Below are positions 33,553-44,756 of a stretch of 64,000 nucleotides of DNA, in pieces; position 1 is the stretch's first letter, and each line of letters begins with the position of its first letter. Source of the stretch: Plectosphaerella cucumerina (Eukaryota > Ascomycota > Sordariomycetes > Glomerellales > Plectosphaerellaceae); the NCBI GenBank assembly GCA_020746995.1, contig JAGPXD010000006.1, positions 558,001 to 622,000 on the forward strand, in the 5' to 3' direction. A program made the translations under genes and the position numbers. The notes beneath the pieces were generated by a model that saw only the letters and a program-made list of their open reading frames with translations, did no database searches and had not been told where the DNA came from.

Positions 33553-34191
33553 ATGGCCATGTCCTGCAGGTTCGCGGCGCAGAGCTGCGCTCGCCAGATG
33601 CGCTCTGCCACCTCCCTGAGGGCCTCTGCCTCCCTCTTCCAGACCCGCTCGGCCGCGACACCGAGGCGGTACAACTCGTCCGACGCCGCCGCCCCTGCTG
33701 TGAACCCCAAGATCGAGGGCATCGTCGACCAGATCAGCCAGCTGACCCTGCTGGAGACCGCCGACCTCGTTTCTACACTGAAGGTTCGTCCTGTGCCCCC
33801 AATTGGGCGTCTTGCCTGATGTGATGATGGATCGACCAATTGTCACTAACTCTCCATCTACCAGTCCCGCCTCAACATCCCCGACCTGCCCGTCGGCGGC
33901 TTTGCCGCTGGCCCTGCCTCCGCCGCCCCTGCCGCCGTTGAGGAGGCCGACGAGCCCGCCCCCGCCGCCGCCCAGAAGAGCGTCTTCAACCTGAAGCTCG
34001 TGTCGTTCGAGGCCGGCTCCAAGCCCAAGGTCATCAAGGAGATCAAGAACCTGCTCGGTCTCAGCCTGGTGGACAGCAAGAAGTTCGTCGAGAGCGCGCC
34101 CAAGCTGATGAAGGAGAACGTCGCCAAGGACGAGGCCGAGAAGATCATTGCCACCCTGAAGGAGCTCGGTGCCAAGGTCGAGATGGAGTAG
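33553..34191 (+). CDS. Mitochondrial ribosomal protein bL12m (L7/L12)
   Basis: Stalk protein of the mitochondrial large ribosomal subunit that recruits translation factors. Exons 33553-33783 and 33865-34191 encode about 185 residues. The N-terminus (MAMSCRFAAQSCARQMRSAT) is basic and lacks acids, as expected of a mitochondrial presequence. The dimerisation domain VDQISQLTLLETADLVSTLK spans the intron and continues with SRLNIPDLP. An Ala/Pro hinge follows, then the canonical C-terminal domain (FNLKLVSFEAGSKPKVIKEI, then KKFVESAPKLMKENVAKDEA). The intron donor is GTTCGT rather than GTAAGT-like, but the CTACCAG end and exact frame continuity of the conserved domain support it. Identification is firm; yeast naming varies (MNP1/MRPL12), so no symbol is assigned. 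Confidence 0.95.
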
Positions 34192-34568
34192 ATGCAGCGT
34201 GCGTCAACAACAGAACAGCCATCGGGGGGAGGGAATGCCATCTGAATGATCGGACAGCCTTGCTCAGCGTAGATTGGGCGAGGGGCCGGTGTGTATGAGT
34301 GTATCAACACGCATGTAACAATATATTGAAGACATATGCCGAATCTCCTTCCGTCAGCCTCGGGCGTCGTGTCAAATTTCATCCATCACCTAGCAGTATG
34401 GATCTGTGCCATTTCCTTTCCAGCACTTGTTCGTACATTTCGTCGCGTTTGAGCCACGTTCCTATATGGGTATCACAACACCTATCAACGCCGATTCCGG
34501 ACCTAATCTGACCTGACCTCTCCAAGGGTGAATCTGGCCAACCGCCAGAGCAACATAAACGTGGCCAC
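34192..34568. other. Convergent 3' intergenic region
   Basis: Lies between the stops of the bL12m gene and CTK3. It holds AT-richer sequence (for example AACAATATATTGAAG near 34317-34332) that probably serves as polyadenylation signal for the + strand gene. No coding potential seen. Confidence 0.5.
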
Positions 34569-35492
34569 TCAGTGGGCCTTCCCATTCGTCTTGCTCCCGT
34601 TCCGTCCATAGAGATCATCCAGCGTCCGTGGCGAATAGTGGGCACACTGCTGTGAGATGGCAGCCTCGCGTGCCAAGAACTCCTCCCTCCCCATGACATG
34701 ATCGTCCTCGCCTAGATCGCTCGTCTCCTCCCACAAGCGATCGATTTCATCCTCGCTGTCCCGGATAGCCCAGACATTCTCGCGGACTCGCTTGTGGCGT
34801 TCGCGATCCTCCTCGATACGCTGCTCCACGTGGCGTTTCTCGAGGCGCGGTCCAGATGCCCGACCGGGTCTGGGGATGGTCTGACTCGGAGGCATGTTCC
34901 CGAGATCGGTGTCATCTTGGGCCGGGCTGGACAAACCAGCGTCATGAGCAGTGGTCTCTCTGTCTTTCAGAGCATCTTCCATCTCTGCCACGGCCTGCGC
35001 CTCAAGGAACCCCTTCTTCTGAAGGCCCTGCAGCACCTGCTTCAAGTCAGCCATTTTGCTCGATGCGGGGACACCAGTGCAGCTGCCGTGCTACAAAGGG
35101 ATATCCTACCAGTCGAGCCACCTTGACGTTGGCAGCGCCCGGGCCCGAGTCGGGAGCCACTGCGTCGACAATCCGGATGATGTCTCGCTGTATCATCTTG
35201 ACATAATTAGAATGGCCTTCTTTAGCGGCCATGTCCAGAAAGTGCTCGATGAAAAACATGATATTGGCGCGAGTGTTCATGTTGTTTTGCTGCAGCATGT
35301 TAGAGCGGAACCGCATCGGTACTGTTGGGCGCTTACTCGTTCGACCTGCTCCAAGATGCAAGAGTGGAGGTCTTCATCCATATCCTTGAACTTCAAGGCA
35401 TATGTCGCCGCCTTTTGCAACGAGACAACCGATGCATTGAGCTGACCGAGTTGGTTCGAGAAGCGCATTCGAACTTCGAACGGGTCCGCCAT
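34569..35492 (-). CDS. CTK3: CTD kinase subunit gamma (Ctk3)
   Basis: Subunit of the CTDK-I complex with Ctk1 and Ctk2, which phosphorylates Ser2 of the RNA polymerase II C-terminal domain during elongation. Minus-strand exons 35492-35337, 35289-35110 and 35036-34569 give about 267 residues. The family N-terminus MADPFEVRMRF is followed by KAATYALKFKDMDEDLHSCI, then NNMNTRANIMFFIEHFLDMA and DIIRIVDAVAPDSGPGAANV, matching the Ctk3 CID-like domain. VLQGLQKKGFLEAQAVAEME begins the C-terminal domain. Both introns are phase 0 with clear branch sites (CTAAC and CTGAC). The reading frame extends upstream through another ATG at 35657, which would add 55 residues; I prefer 35492 because family members begin at MADPF. 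Confidence 0.9.
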
Positions 35493-36036
35493 GATGCGGT
35501 CGGCCTCTGTGGCTGTGGTCCAGGAAGACTGGGCGTCGTAATGTGATCTGGTGAGATGGACGTCGGGGGTGAAAATGGATGTGAGGTTGAGGCGGCGGCG
35601 ATGTGACGGAGCATTTTGCGGGCTAGGCAAGGCGCTGTCTGAATACGAAGTCGCCATGTCGGAAAACGCTAACAGGCTCGGACCCTCTTTGCAGGAGGTT
35701 GAGCGTCAAGGTGAGATGACTGTGATAGAGGGGCTGTTGTTATCCGTGCCTCTCTGCAATTCGCACGTGGTGGCGTAGGACCCCATCTCACATCGGCTTT
35801 CACCTCTTCGGCGTGGTCGTCGTGACTGATTTACTTACTCTGTGCCTATTTTTGTCGCTCTCAATTCACGGGAGGCAGCAAGCAGGGATCGAGAAGTAGA
35901 CTTAGGTCTCGTGATGAAGTGAGCTTCCTGGAGCTCAGTCGAGGCCAAAGCTATGTGTTTATGTACAGGTCCAGGTCCGTAAACGCCGACTCCGATTCCA
36001 GTCCCTCCGAGTCAAATCAGCCAGAACGAAGGTGCC
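35493..36036. other. Intergenic region between CTK3 and HAT1
   Basis: About 540 bp containing the CTK3 promoter/5' leader, or the 55-codon N-terminal extension if the ATG at 35657 is used, and the 3' end of HAT1. No other gene seen. Confidence 0.5.
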
Positions 36037-37580
36037 TCAATCAGCCCGAGCCTTCTTGGCCGGATTCGCATCCTCGGCCTCGTCATCAATCTTCCTCTTT
36101 GCGGCGCTGCCATTCTCATAGTGCTTCGCCCATTGGACGTGTGCTGCGAGAAGCCGGCAGTATTCGAGCTCCACGCTTCCGAGCGCCTCGTTCAGCTTGT
36201 CCAGCCGCTCTGACGAATCAAGCTGACCCAGGACGTCCCGGTTCTGGCGGTAGATGCGCCTCTTCACGAACAGCTGCCACAGGTGGTACTGGTGCTTGTC
36301 CTCGGCCGTAGGAGAACCCTTCTTCTCTTCGAAGCTCGGCTGCACAGTCTCTGAAAGCTGCGACATGGTGTGCATCTCGATGAGCCGCGCAAATTGACGA
36401 GGCACGATCTTGGTCTGCACCCGCAGCTTTTCAAGCAGAACAGGATTGACAATGTCGCGGGGCACTGCGCTGGTATGATCCTTCGGCAGCTGGATGTCCG
36501 AGTTGAGGCGCACCTTGGCGAAGTCAGGAATGGTCCTCAGATATGTGAGGTCGGCCAAGTCCCGCATGTCGTCAAACTCCTCGTTGGGGTCTTCGACGGG
36601 GATCTCCTTGGTCTGGGCGCTCTCGATGTAGTGCTTGAAGATGCTGTTGTAGAGTCTCGCGCCGACGCCCTTGCCCTGGAAGGGCGGGAGGATGATGAAC
36701 TGGGAAATTCGAGACCGGCAGGGGAGCTCGGCGACGTCGATCTCGGTCTTGGGCAGGTCCCAGTCGGATTTGGGGGATGCAGGTGGGGTGGGAGGCTGGA
36801 AGTAGAAGAATCGGCGCACAGTCGAGTAGCCGACGAAGGTGTACTCTGACTTGGTGGCATCGACAGCGCTGGGCTGCTTTCGGTAGAGGAGGAAGACGGT
36901 CCACTGCGCCGCATCATCGGGAAGTTTGAACGGCTCCTGGCTCTCCTGGTTCCTTCCGATGTACGAGCCACCCTCGATGAACATGAGGGCAAAGATCTCG
37001 ATGCGAATTAGAAGCTGGTGAATAGCTTTATCCGTCATGCTGCCACGCCTAATTTCGTAGCTGGCGTCGGGGGAGCTGAAAGTATCGTGGAGCTCGCCGG
37101 GGGGCGCCCAGTCGAGGTTGGCAGTTGCGTTGTCGAAGGTCGAGGCGCTGAGGAAGGCCACTGAAATGATTCCAGTTAGCATTTGAACATCCACCACGAT
37201 GCGCCCAGGCCAAGAATTGATCACTCACCCGGAGGAAGATGTTCCTTGAGAATTTCTGTGACATCGGTGGGCTCCGTTTCTCCAACGGCCTTGAACTTTT
37301 GGCTGTTGGTGACCTTGACGTTTGGGCGCATGTCGTGGGCATGGAAACGGAGGTTGATCTTGAGTCCCTTGTAGCCGAAGATCCGCTCCTCCTCGCCAAA
37401 GATGGGGTAGGTGAACTTTGGGTTGAAGCTGCCAATCGTCTTGTTGCCGCCCTCCGAGGGCCTCACCAGGCTAATGGTGGTCGCCTCGGTGGCATTCTCC
37501 GACCCTGGACGCAGCAAAGGTCAGCGCAAGTTGGTAGCTCAGATCGCGCTTTGCGACATACATTCTTCCTGGTCAGCCAT
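36037..37580 (-). CDS. HAT1: Histone acetyltransferase type B catalytic subunit HAT1
   Basis: Acetylates newly made histone H4 at Lys5/Lys12, together with the Hat2/RbAp chaperone. Minus-strand exons 37580-37562, 37504-37229 and 37160-36037 encode about 472 residues. The first exon is only 19 bp (MADQEE plus one base) and joins to WSENATEATTISLVRP. Family features are the HAT1 N-terminal domain (FTYPIFGEEERIFGYKGLKI), the acetyl-CoA loop in ILPPFQGKGVGARLYNSIF (about residue 258) and the acidic catalytic stretch DPNEEFDDMRD. The C-terminal end is basic and includes AAKRKIDDE and PAKKARAD, a likely nuclear signal. It diverges from the zinc transporter gene with about 530 bp between starts. Confidence 0.95.
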
Positions 37581-38108
37581 GGCGAATGCGCTGTTCTTTC
37601 GGCCGGCAAACGGTTCGGGTCAAGTTGTAGATGACTACGATTGTAGCGGCGGGGAATGTCGAAGCTATAGTTGGGGCCGATTTGATAGCCCAAAGTTGGG
37701 AAGCAGGCGTCGCGATTGCTCTTTGCGAGACGCGACAGAAACGCGTAAAGTGGCAGCGGATCCAGGCTCTCCTTTGGGTTGGGACAAGATATGTTAGGTA
37801 AGCGCGCCAGGTACAGGTACGAACCCCACCCAAATTCCATCGACGTCCCACGCGTCCCCTGCTCGTGTCGTGGGCCAAGCAGACATCCCCAGCAAGGGAT
37901 CCGAGGTGACATGCCTACTAGCTGCATGATAACTGGACAGCTTGCGCAGGCAGCCCGTAAAGGTACTCACGACAACAGCATTTATCAAGCCTTGCGCTGC
38001 ATCCCAGACTGCGAGCTCCGACTTCTCTCCCTTTCCGACATGCCCGAGTAGACCCCTCTACTGCGACCTGCCAACCTCCTTCGACAAGCTACAGAGACAA
38101 GAGCCAAG
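37581..38108. promoter_or_regulatory. Divergent promoter region of HAT1 and the ZIP transporter
   Basis: A 528 bp gap between two divergent start codons. No TATA box or obvious repeat was recognised. Short open frames here have no recognisable features. Confidence 0.45.
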
Positions 38109-39495
38109 ATGGGCGGGCTGATATTGCTGCTGGTGCTGAGTGTAAGTTTGGTCGTCCAGAGCTTCACGCTGCTGATTGACTGACGTTGACTGTTGCAGGC
38201 CGTCATGGCAATTGCGTAGGTTGCTCTCCATTGTCTTGGTAGCTGTCACTTTTGCGTCAAGACCAGAGGCTGACGAGTCGTATGCAGATCGTTCCTGGCG
38301 GGGTCCTTGCCTCTTGCGATTTCCCTGTCGCCGACGCAGCTCCGAATCATCTCGAGTCTCGGTGTTGGCATCCTGGTCGGAACATCAATGATTGTGATCA
38401 TTCCCGAGGGAATTGAGGCAATGGTTTCTTCAGGTGTCGAGGCGCATGCGCACTCGGGCCGAAGTATCGCGAGTCCTGTCGTGGTGCCGCGCGGCCCCGT
38501 GGCAGCTCAATTGGAGTCGGCCAATGGAGCATTGGCCGCCCGCGATGCCAACCCCGACCTGGATGCGTACATCCGGTCTGTCATCTCTGGCGGCGAGGCG
38601 GACCTCCACGGCCGCCGGGCAGACGACAACGACCATGGCCACTCCCACGAGAAGGGGGCGGGGAAGGAGGGCCAGGCGCATGACGACGATGACGACCATG
38701 ATCACGTTGAGGTCCCGACATTCTACATCGGCCTCTCCATGGTGCTCGGCTTCGTCCTGATGTTCTTGATTGACAGGATCCCCCGGCATGCCACTGACCA
38801 GCTCGGCTCCCGGCCCCAGATGCGGCACGTCAGTCTTAACAACCTCGGCGCGAGTGCGACCACCGGAGAGGAAGAGCAGGAGGAGGCGTTCCTGGGCGGG
38901 TTGGCGCCGCCACCCAAGCAGGCGCGGAGCTTCGCTACGACGATTGGCCTGGTGATTCACGCCGTTGCGGACGGCATCGCCATGGGCGCAGGAGCGACGA
39001 CATCGGACACTCAGCTAGGCCTGATCATCTTCATCGCCATCATGCTGCACAAGGCGCCCGCTGCTTTCGGTCTGTCGTCTGTCCTCTTGAAGCAGGGTTT
39101 GTCGAAGCGAGCGGCGCGGACACATCTGCTTGTATTCAGTCTTGCTGCTCCCTTTGGCGCCCTGGCGACCTGGTCGCTCATTGCGCTTCTTGGAGGTGGT
39201 CACTTTGAGGGTGCGTCTGGAAAGTGGTGGACAGGCATGCTGCTGCTCTTCTCGGCGGGAACCTTTCTGTAAGTGCGACTGGCAGGATGGATGGCCTAGC
39301 ATGCTGACATTGAATAGGTATGTCGCGATGCATGCTATGAACGAGGAGTCTGGCAATGGGCATGACCACGGTCACGGCTATGCCGAGTCGGGAGTCCAGT
39401 CGGGGACCAAGGGACCTCAACTCCGCGACACCCTGATTACCGTCATCGGCATGTTGTTGCCGCTTCTGACGCAGTTCGGACACCATCATCACTAA
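38109..39495 (+). CDS. ZIP-family zinc transporter, ZIP9/SLC39A9-like
   Basis: Integral membrane transporter expected to move zinc (or manganese) into the cytosol, probably from Golgi or another internal compartment by analogy with ZIP9 and yeast Atx2. Exons 38109-38141, 38199-38215, 38288-39268 and 39318-39495 give about 402 residues; exon 2 is a 17 bp microexon. The assembled N-terminus reads through MAIASFLAGSLPLAISLSP, then ILVGTSMIVIIPEGIEAM, as in ZIP9. A histidine-rich loop (DNDHGHSHEKG, then DDDDDHDHVEVP) precedes further membrane segments, including the metal-site helices VIHAVADGIAMGAG and IMLHKAPAAFGL. The C-terminal tail has GHDHGHGY and ends in HHHH. All splice phases agree. Metal and compartment are inferred from family, not from sequence. 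Confidence 0.92.
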
Positions 39496-42459
39496 GTGGC
39501 GTCTATGAGAGAAGCGTGTTGGAATCGGCGTGTTTTCTCGGACGCCCCACTCCAGGCCCTCGTTGCCTGACGGGCCCGTGAGCATTAGACTGTTTTTGAC
39601 GGAGAGTCATCTGGCGTTTGTTGCGCGTTTGTACATATGGGAGAAGCAAGCAAGCGGAAAAGCCGGGGCAGCATTGCTGGTAGCCATGGAATCTGGCTGA
39701 AAACCGCCAAGCGCGGACAGGCCGTTCATCAGGACCATCCAAAGACATCAGAGACGATGCTGCAACATTTGCGATGCATTGAAGACGGGACGACAGCTGC
39801 TACTATGCGCCGACGTCCCAGCTGGCCAAAAAGGCATGTCGCCCTCGCACAAGCGTGCGCCGCTTCTGGCAAAAGCAAGTAGGCATCGCCGCCAGCAGCC
39901 TCAACTCCTCAAAACCTCCCTGACGCCCCCGGCCGAGATTGATTCTGCACCTCGCCTCACGGGTGCAGGAAATCACATCGCGGTAAGTGGTCTGATCGTT
40001 CGTGCCCCTGTGTCAGAATGGCGGAGACGGCCGGCATCCTGAAGCAGCGGAGGCCGGGTTGTCTTTTTGGTGGGGTGGGTGGTCGACGCACCGTGCCGCG
40101 CTCAGCTCAGGCCTTCCTTCAGCTCCAAACTCGGCACAGCTGCAGCAGCTTGTGTGTTTGCGGCGGTGGCTTGCGCTTTCTCGCAGGACCACCCCTGGCA
40201 GGCGAAGCAAAGCTGGCACGTTTTCCTTCTTTCCCTGGTCCCCCCGTCGACATCTATTTTCGCGTTTGTCGGTGTTCTGGCCCGTCGAGTGGCCCCAGGT
40301 GATCTCACCAGGTGCCCTGGGGTGTCTTTGTCCGTCAGGGCTGGATCGAAATGGTCGACGGGAGCTTCTGCACTATCTGGACGTCGAGGGGGCCCAGTGA
40401 GACAGAGGTGCTTTCAAGCATCTAGCCTCCCCTGATTGTGTTTGATTCTAGGGCCCAGGCCTAGAGCAAGGGGAAGAGAGACCTGCGAAGAGCAGCTCCC
40501 CGGATTGGTCGACAGGAATGCATCGACATTCTGGCGCGGGACTCGAGGATGAAATCGAGGGCGTGGTTCAAGTTGGGATAGTTTTCTGCACCCTTGAACA
40601 GCCATAAGTATTGACGCCTGCGTTCAAACCGTTTGCGACCACTGTTGCACAAGTTTTCCATGGCCAAAACCACCTCCATCTGTCGCCACAAGGCGTGTTA
40701 TCCGGTGCAGCCAGTTCTGACTTTCTAAATTCAGACATAATTGTTCCGATGACGGTTCTTCTTTCGACCGCACGGCGTCTGATTCCCAATGCCATCCATG
40801 TATACTCTTGACGCCCCATCCCACATCAACATGCTTACTTGGCCCGATGCCACGACTTGCTCATCTACTGGATTCTCATGCCAGGGCTTTCATTTCGGCT
40901 CTCCAATGAATGACATCCGGACCATAAGCCGCCACAGGGGCAGCCCTCGGCATAGAGCCTGACGCCGCCCTCCCTCCCGTCAGGTGCCAGTGGGCAATGT
41001 ACATCCGTTAAACGCAGTGCTAGATGTCCCTTGCTGCTGGTAGCAAACGGGCATCAAAGACAGGTCCAGAACCGCATAACAACAATTCCATTCCCTGTGT
41101 CCCATCCCCCTAATAATATCCCTTCCAGCAAAGGCTTCTTTTGGCTCCACACAGTGGCGCCCTCGCCGCGGCCTTGTCTCTTCTCTCAGGCTGCGGTGCT
41201 AGACGGCCTTGCTGCGGCCTCGCGAGTTGATGCCTCGATTCACGATACCCTCTTCCAGACAGGTACAAACGGAGTGTACATGCGTTGGCAGTTGGGTTGC
41301 GGCGGGCAAGATGCGGAGGGCCACAACAGCACGGGCTGGACTTGGACCGCTGTACCTGTGTACCCGCTGCCGCCCACGCCCTGCCGCAAAGAGAAGGTCT
41401 CGATCATGTACCTTTCCACCAGCCCATTATGACCAGGGTACCGGCGGGTACGCCGAGACTCCCCGGCTCCGCTTCCAAGGCCTAAACATAACCCGCCGGC
41501 GCCAGTGCACATGCGGCACCCCCTCGCACATTGCCGTCAGGCCCTGTTAGCCTGTTGTGTGCTAGCAGACCGGGCCTGTATCAGGGCGGGAAAGGCTCTT
41601 GCATCCATTACCGTCACTGACTCCATCACTTGTAACTTGTACCGGGGGTTGGCTGCGCGGGTCTCCATTGGCTCCTTCCATTCCTCGTCCTCTGTCCTGG
41701 GCCCCGGTCGTGACCCTTCTTGCCATCCACGTCCCGTCCCGTCTCCTCCTCCAAACCCATCACCACCTCGAGACAGCCCTCGACCACGACGAACGAGGCA
41801 GGTTTCCGGGTCGACCAGCCTGACCTCCCGCTGCTCCTGTCCTTCCGCTATCGATCTCCGGCGGTGCCTGACATATACATCCCCGTCGACGGTGCCGGCC
41901 GCCCGCTCCTCCTCTTCACCTCCTCCGTCCCCGACCGGCCTCCGAGGCTGCCAACTTCATCCGCACCCTCGCCCTCCTGCCAACTCCCGAGAGAGGGCCT
42001 GACCACAATCCTAGCCTCGTAGCCTCGCGAGGTTCCCAACACCCTCAACCCACCTTGCCTTCCCGATCTCCCGATGAGAACTGAACGCGCATGAGTGCCT
42101 GACCCACGATCTCGCGCCCTCGAGCCCTCGACCTTGCCTCTTCCCCGTTCAGGCGCAACACTCAACCCATACGGCCACCCATACGAGGCCTCAACCACCC
42201 ACAAACCCCTCGTAATACCTGTTCAGCGCACCCCTCGAGCGTTTGCGATCCTCAGGCCGAGCCTGTACCTTTCCCATCTGGCCTCGCCTGAACCAAACCT
42301 GGCCTACCCTTGGCCCAGTTACCAACAACCACCCACCTCTCCCACCTCGATCGTTCCCTCTTCTTCCTCCATCGCCCTGGAATCGGTTCTACCCACGCCA
42401 TCACGGCTTCCGGCCCCATTGTCGATCCTCCATTCATCTCTACTTCTCTCATCGCCATC
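39496..42459. other. 3 kb gene-free stretch with long pyrimidine-rich leader
   Basis: No supported protein gene on either strand; several open frames (for example 41505-42002) lack recognisable features and overlap one another. A good splice donor (GCG|GTAAGTGG) lies near 39980 on the + strand, so a spliced 5' leader or non-coding transcript is possible. From about 41690 to 42459 the + strand is strongly C/T-rich, typical of a long fungal 5' leader of the F-box gene. In the last about 400 bp the only ATGs belong to two tiny upstream frames listed separately. Confidence 0.5.
42074..42102 (+). promoter_or_regulatory. Two overlapping upstream open reading frames
   Basis: ATG at 42074 opens a six-codon frame ending TGA at 42094, and ATG at 42091 opens a three-codon frame ending TGA at 42102; the two overlap by four bases in the ATGA arrangement. 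I see no further ATG between 42103 and the main start at 42460. If the leader begins upstream, these would act as uORFs for the F-box gene. Transcript extent is unknown. Confidence 0.4.
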
Positions 42460-44756
42460 ATGTCCGACTACGGTTCTCGTACCAAGATGAGCTTCTCCGA
42501 GAGGCGGGGCAGCCACCTTGCAGAGGATCTCGCCCTCTTCACCAGCGATATGCAGTATAACAACAGCAAGCAGCTGGACAAGGCGCCCCAGCGCCTCTCC
42601 CACATCCGTGGTCCTCCCACCCCCAGCATGACCACCCCCGCTGCCGACTACGAGCAGGGAATCACGGGCTCTCCCCCGCCTCCCCCGACTCCGGCCGCGT
42701 CGCCTGGTCCTTCTCATCGCATGGCCGACTGGCGCGATGCTGATGACGTCGAGGATATCACCTCCGCCAAGATCCGCACGTTCTTCAACCGAATCTCCCC
42801 CGGCGAGAAACAACGCCTCCTGGCCGACATCCTCACCCTCTGCGCCAGCCAGCAGCTCAGCTTCGTCCATCAATTCGTCAGCCCTCTTCTCAAGAAGGAT
42901 CCCTTCACCAGTCTCCCCGACGAGCTGTGCCTCCGCGTATGGGCCATCCTAATTATTCATTCGGGCCCTCTTGCGCTAATACTATTTGCCTCTAGATCCT
43001 CTCGTTCATCGACGATCCCAAGGTCCTCGCTCGCTCGTCTCAGGTATCGAAGCGTTGGAAGAACCTCCTCTCTGACGACATCACTTGGAAGAACCTGTGC
43101 GTCAAGCACGACTACAACAGGACCGCTTCCGAGCCTGTCCAGGCCATCTCGGCTCCCGAGGCCCCTACCACCGTCACCGAAGTTGGCGGCGATGAGGGCA
43201 ACAACGTTGCCGCCCCTGCCACCGTCGATGCCAGCCAGGTTGTCGGCCCTGCCAGCTTCGAGGGCGCTCTGACCGTTGCCCAGGTCGCTCCCGTCGCCGA
43301 GCGCCCTCAGATCAAGACGTACAAGTCGCACTTCAAGCAGCGCTACCTCGTCGAGGCCGCCTGGAGGAACGGCGGCACCAGCGTCACGAAGAACATCACT
43401 CAGGAGGGCGGTGTGGTTACCAGCCTCCACCTCACTCCCAAGTACATCATTGTCGCTCTCGACAATGCCAAGATCCATGTCTTCGACGCTCAGGGCAACA
43501 GCCTGCGTACTCTTCAGGGCCACGTCATGGGCGTCTGGGCCATGGTCCCCTGGGAGGACATTCTCGTCAGCGGCGGCTGCGACCGCGACGTCCGGGTCTG
43601 GGACCTCACCACTGGGTAAGCAGAGCCACCCGCCCCCTCTTGTCTCTTGTCTCTTGCGATACAGGATGCTGACCACTCGCAGCGCGTGCATTCACACCCT
43701 TCGGGGCCACACATCTACCGTTAGATGCCTTAAGATGTCGGACGAGAACACCGCCATTTCAGGCTCGAGGGATACTACCCTTCGTGTCTGGGACATTCGC
43801 AACGGCGTTTGCCGCCATGTCCTCGTCGGCCACGGAGCTAGTGTCCGTTGCCTTGAGATCAAGGGCGACATTGTCGTCTCCGGAAGCTACGACACCACGG
43901 CCAAGGTCTGGAACATCAACACTGGTCGCTGCATCCAGACCCTCCAGGGTCACTTCAGCCAGATCTACGCCATCGCCTTCGATGGCAACCGTGTCGTCAC
44001 TGGAAGCCTCGACACCAACGTCCGTATCTGGGACCCCCGCACCGCGTGAGTTACATGCCCTTCCCGCGTTCTCGAACACGTCGCTGACCCTTTCCCCAGC
44101 GAGTGCCTCGCCATCCTGCAGGGCCACACTAGCCTTGTCGGCCAGCTGCAGATGCGTGGAGACACCCTCGTGACCGGTGGCTCTGACGGATCCGTCCGCG
44201 TCTGGTCCCTCGAGAAGATGTGCCCCATCCACCGCCTCGCAGCTCATGATAATAGTGTTACCAGCCTGCAGTTCGACGACACCCGTGTCGTCAGTGGTGG
44301 AAGCGACGGTCGCGTCAAGATCTGGGATCTCAAGACCGGTCACCTCGTCCGCGAGCTCATCGCCCAGAGCGAGGCCGTCTGGCGTGTCGCCTTTGAGGAC
44401 GAAAAGTGTGTCGCCCTGGCTCTCCGCCACGGACGCACTGTCATGGAGGTGTGTTTGATGGGAAGCCAGCTTGGTTCGAAACAATGATTGCTGACGCCCT
44501 TCTCCAGGTCTACTCCTTCTCTCCCCCCGCTGAGGAGCTCACATACGAGCGCCCCCTGTCTCTCCAGCAGCGTGCCCTCGAGGACGCTCCTCACCGCCCC
44601 ATGAGCGCCATGCAGCTCGACTACCGCCACCCGCAGCCCGCCGTCGCTGGCCCCAGCATGGAGGCTTCCGGCAGCCAGGATGTCGACATGAGGGATGCTG
44701 GTCCGTCCACTGCCCCTCTCCAGGGAGGCAACAAGACCTTCTTCCACGACGACTAG
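42460..44756 (+). CDS. F-box/WD40 ubiquitin-ligase adaptor, Cdc4/Fbw7/Pop-like
   Basis: Substrate receptor of an SCF ubiquitin ligase. Exons 42460-42936, 42996-43615, 43683-44045, 44100-44448 and 44508-44756 encode about 685 residues. A dimerisation-like helix region (KIRTFFNRISPGEKQRLLAD) precedes the F-box (LPDELCLRILSFIDDPKVLA, then KRWKNLLSDDITWKNLC; about residues 150-195). Then come at least seven WD40 repeats, such as CIHTLRGHTSTVRC, GSRDTTLRVWDI, GSYDTTAKVWNI and GSLDTNVRIWD. The repeats resemble human FBXW7 closely, so a phosphodegron-binding Cdc4/Fbw7 role is more likely than a MET30/scon role; the Neurospora clock protein FWD-1 remains an alternative. Both ends are Pro/Ser-rich. 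The unusually long leader and small uORFs suggest translational control. Confidence 0.9.

Noticed and set aside
41505..42002. 165-codon plus-strand frame in the 3 kb gap
   Set aside because: Pro/Ser-rich translation of pyrimidine-rich leader sequence; no homology pattern or start context.
42460..44756. Calling the F-box/WD40 protein MET30/sconB
   Set aside because: The repeat sequences and the helical region before the F-box match the Fbw7/Cdc4 pattern better; the Met30-specific N-terminus is not seen.
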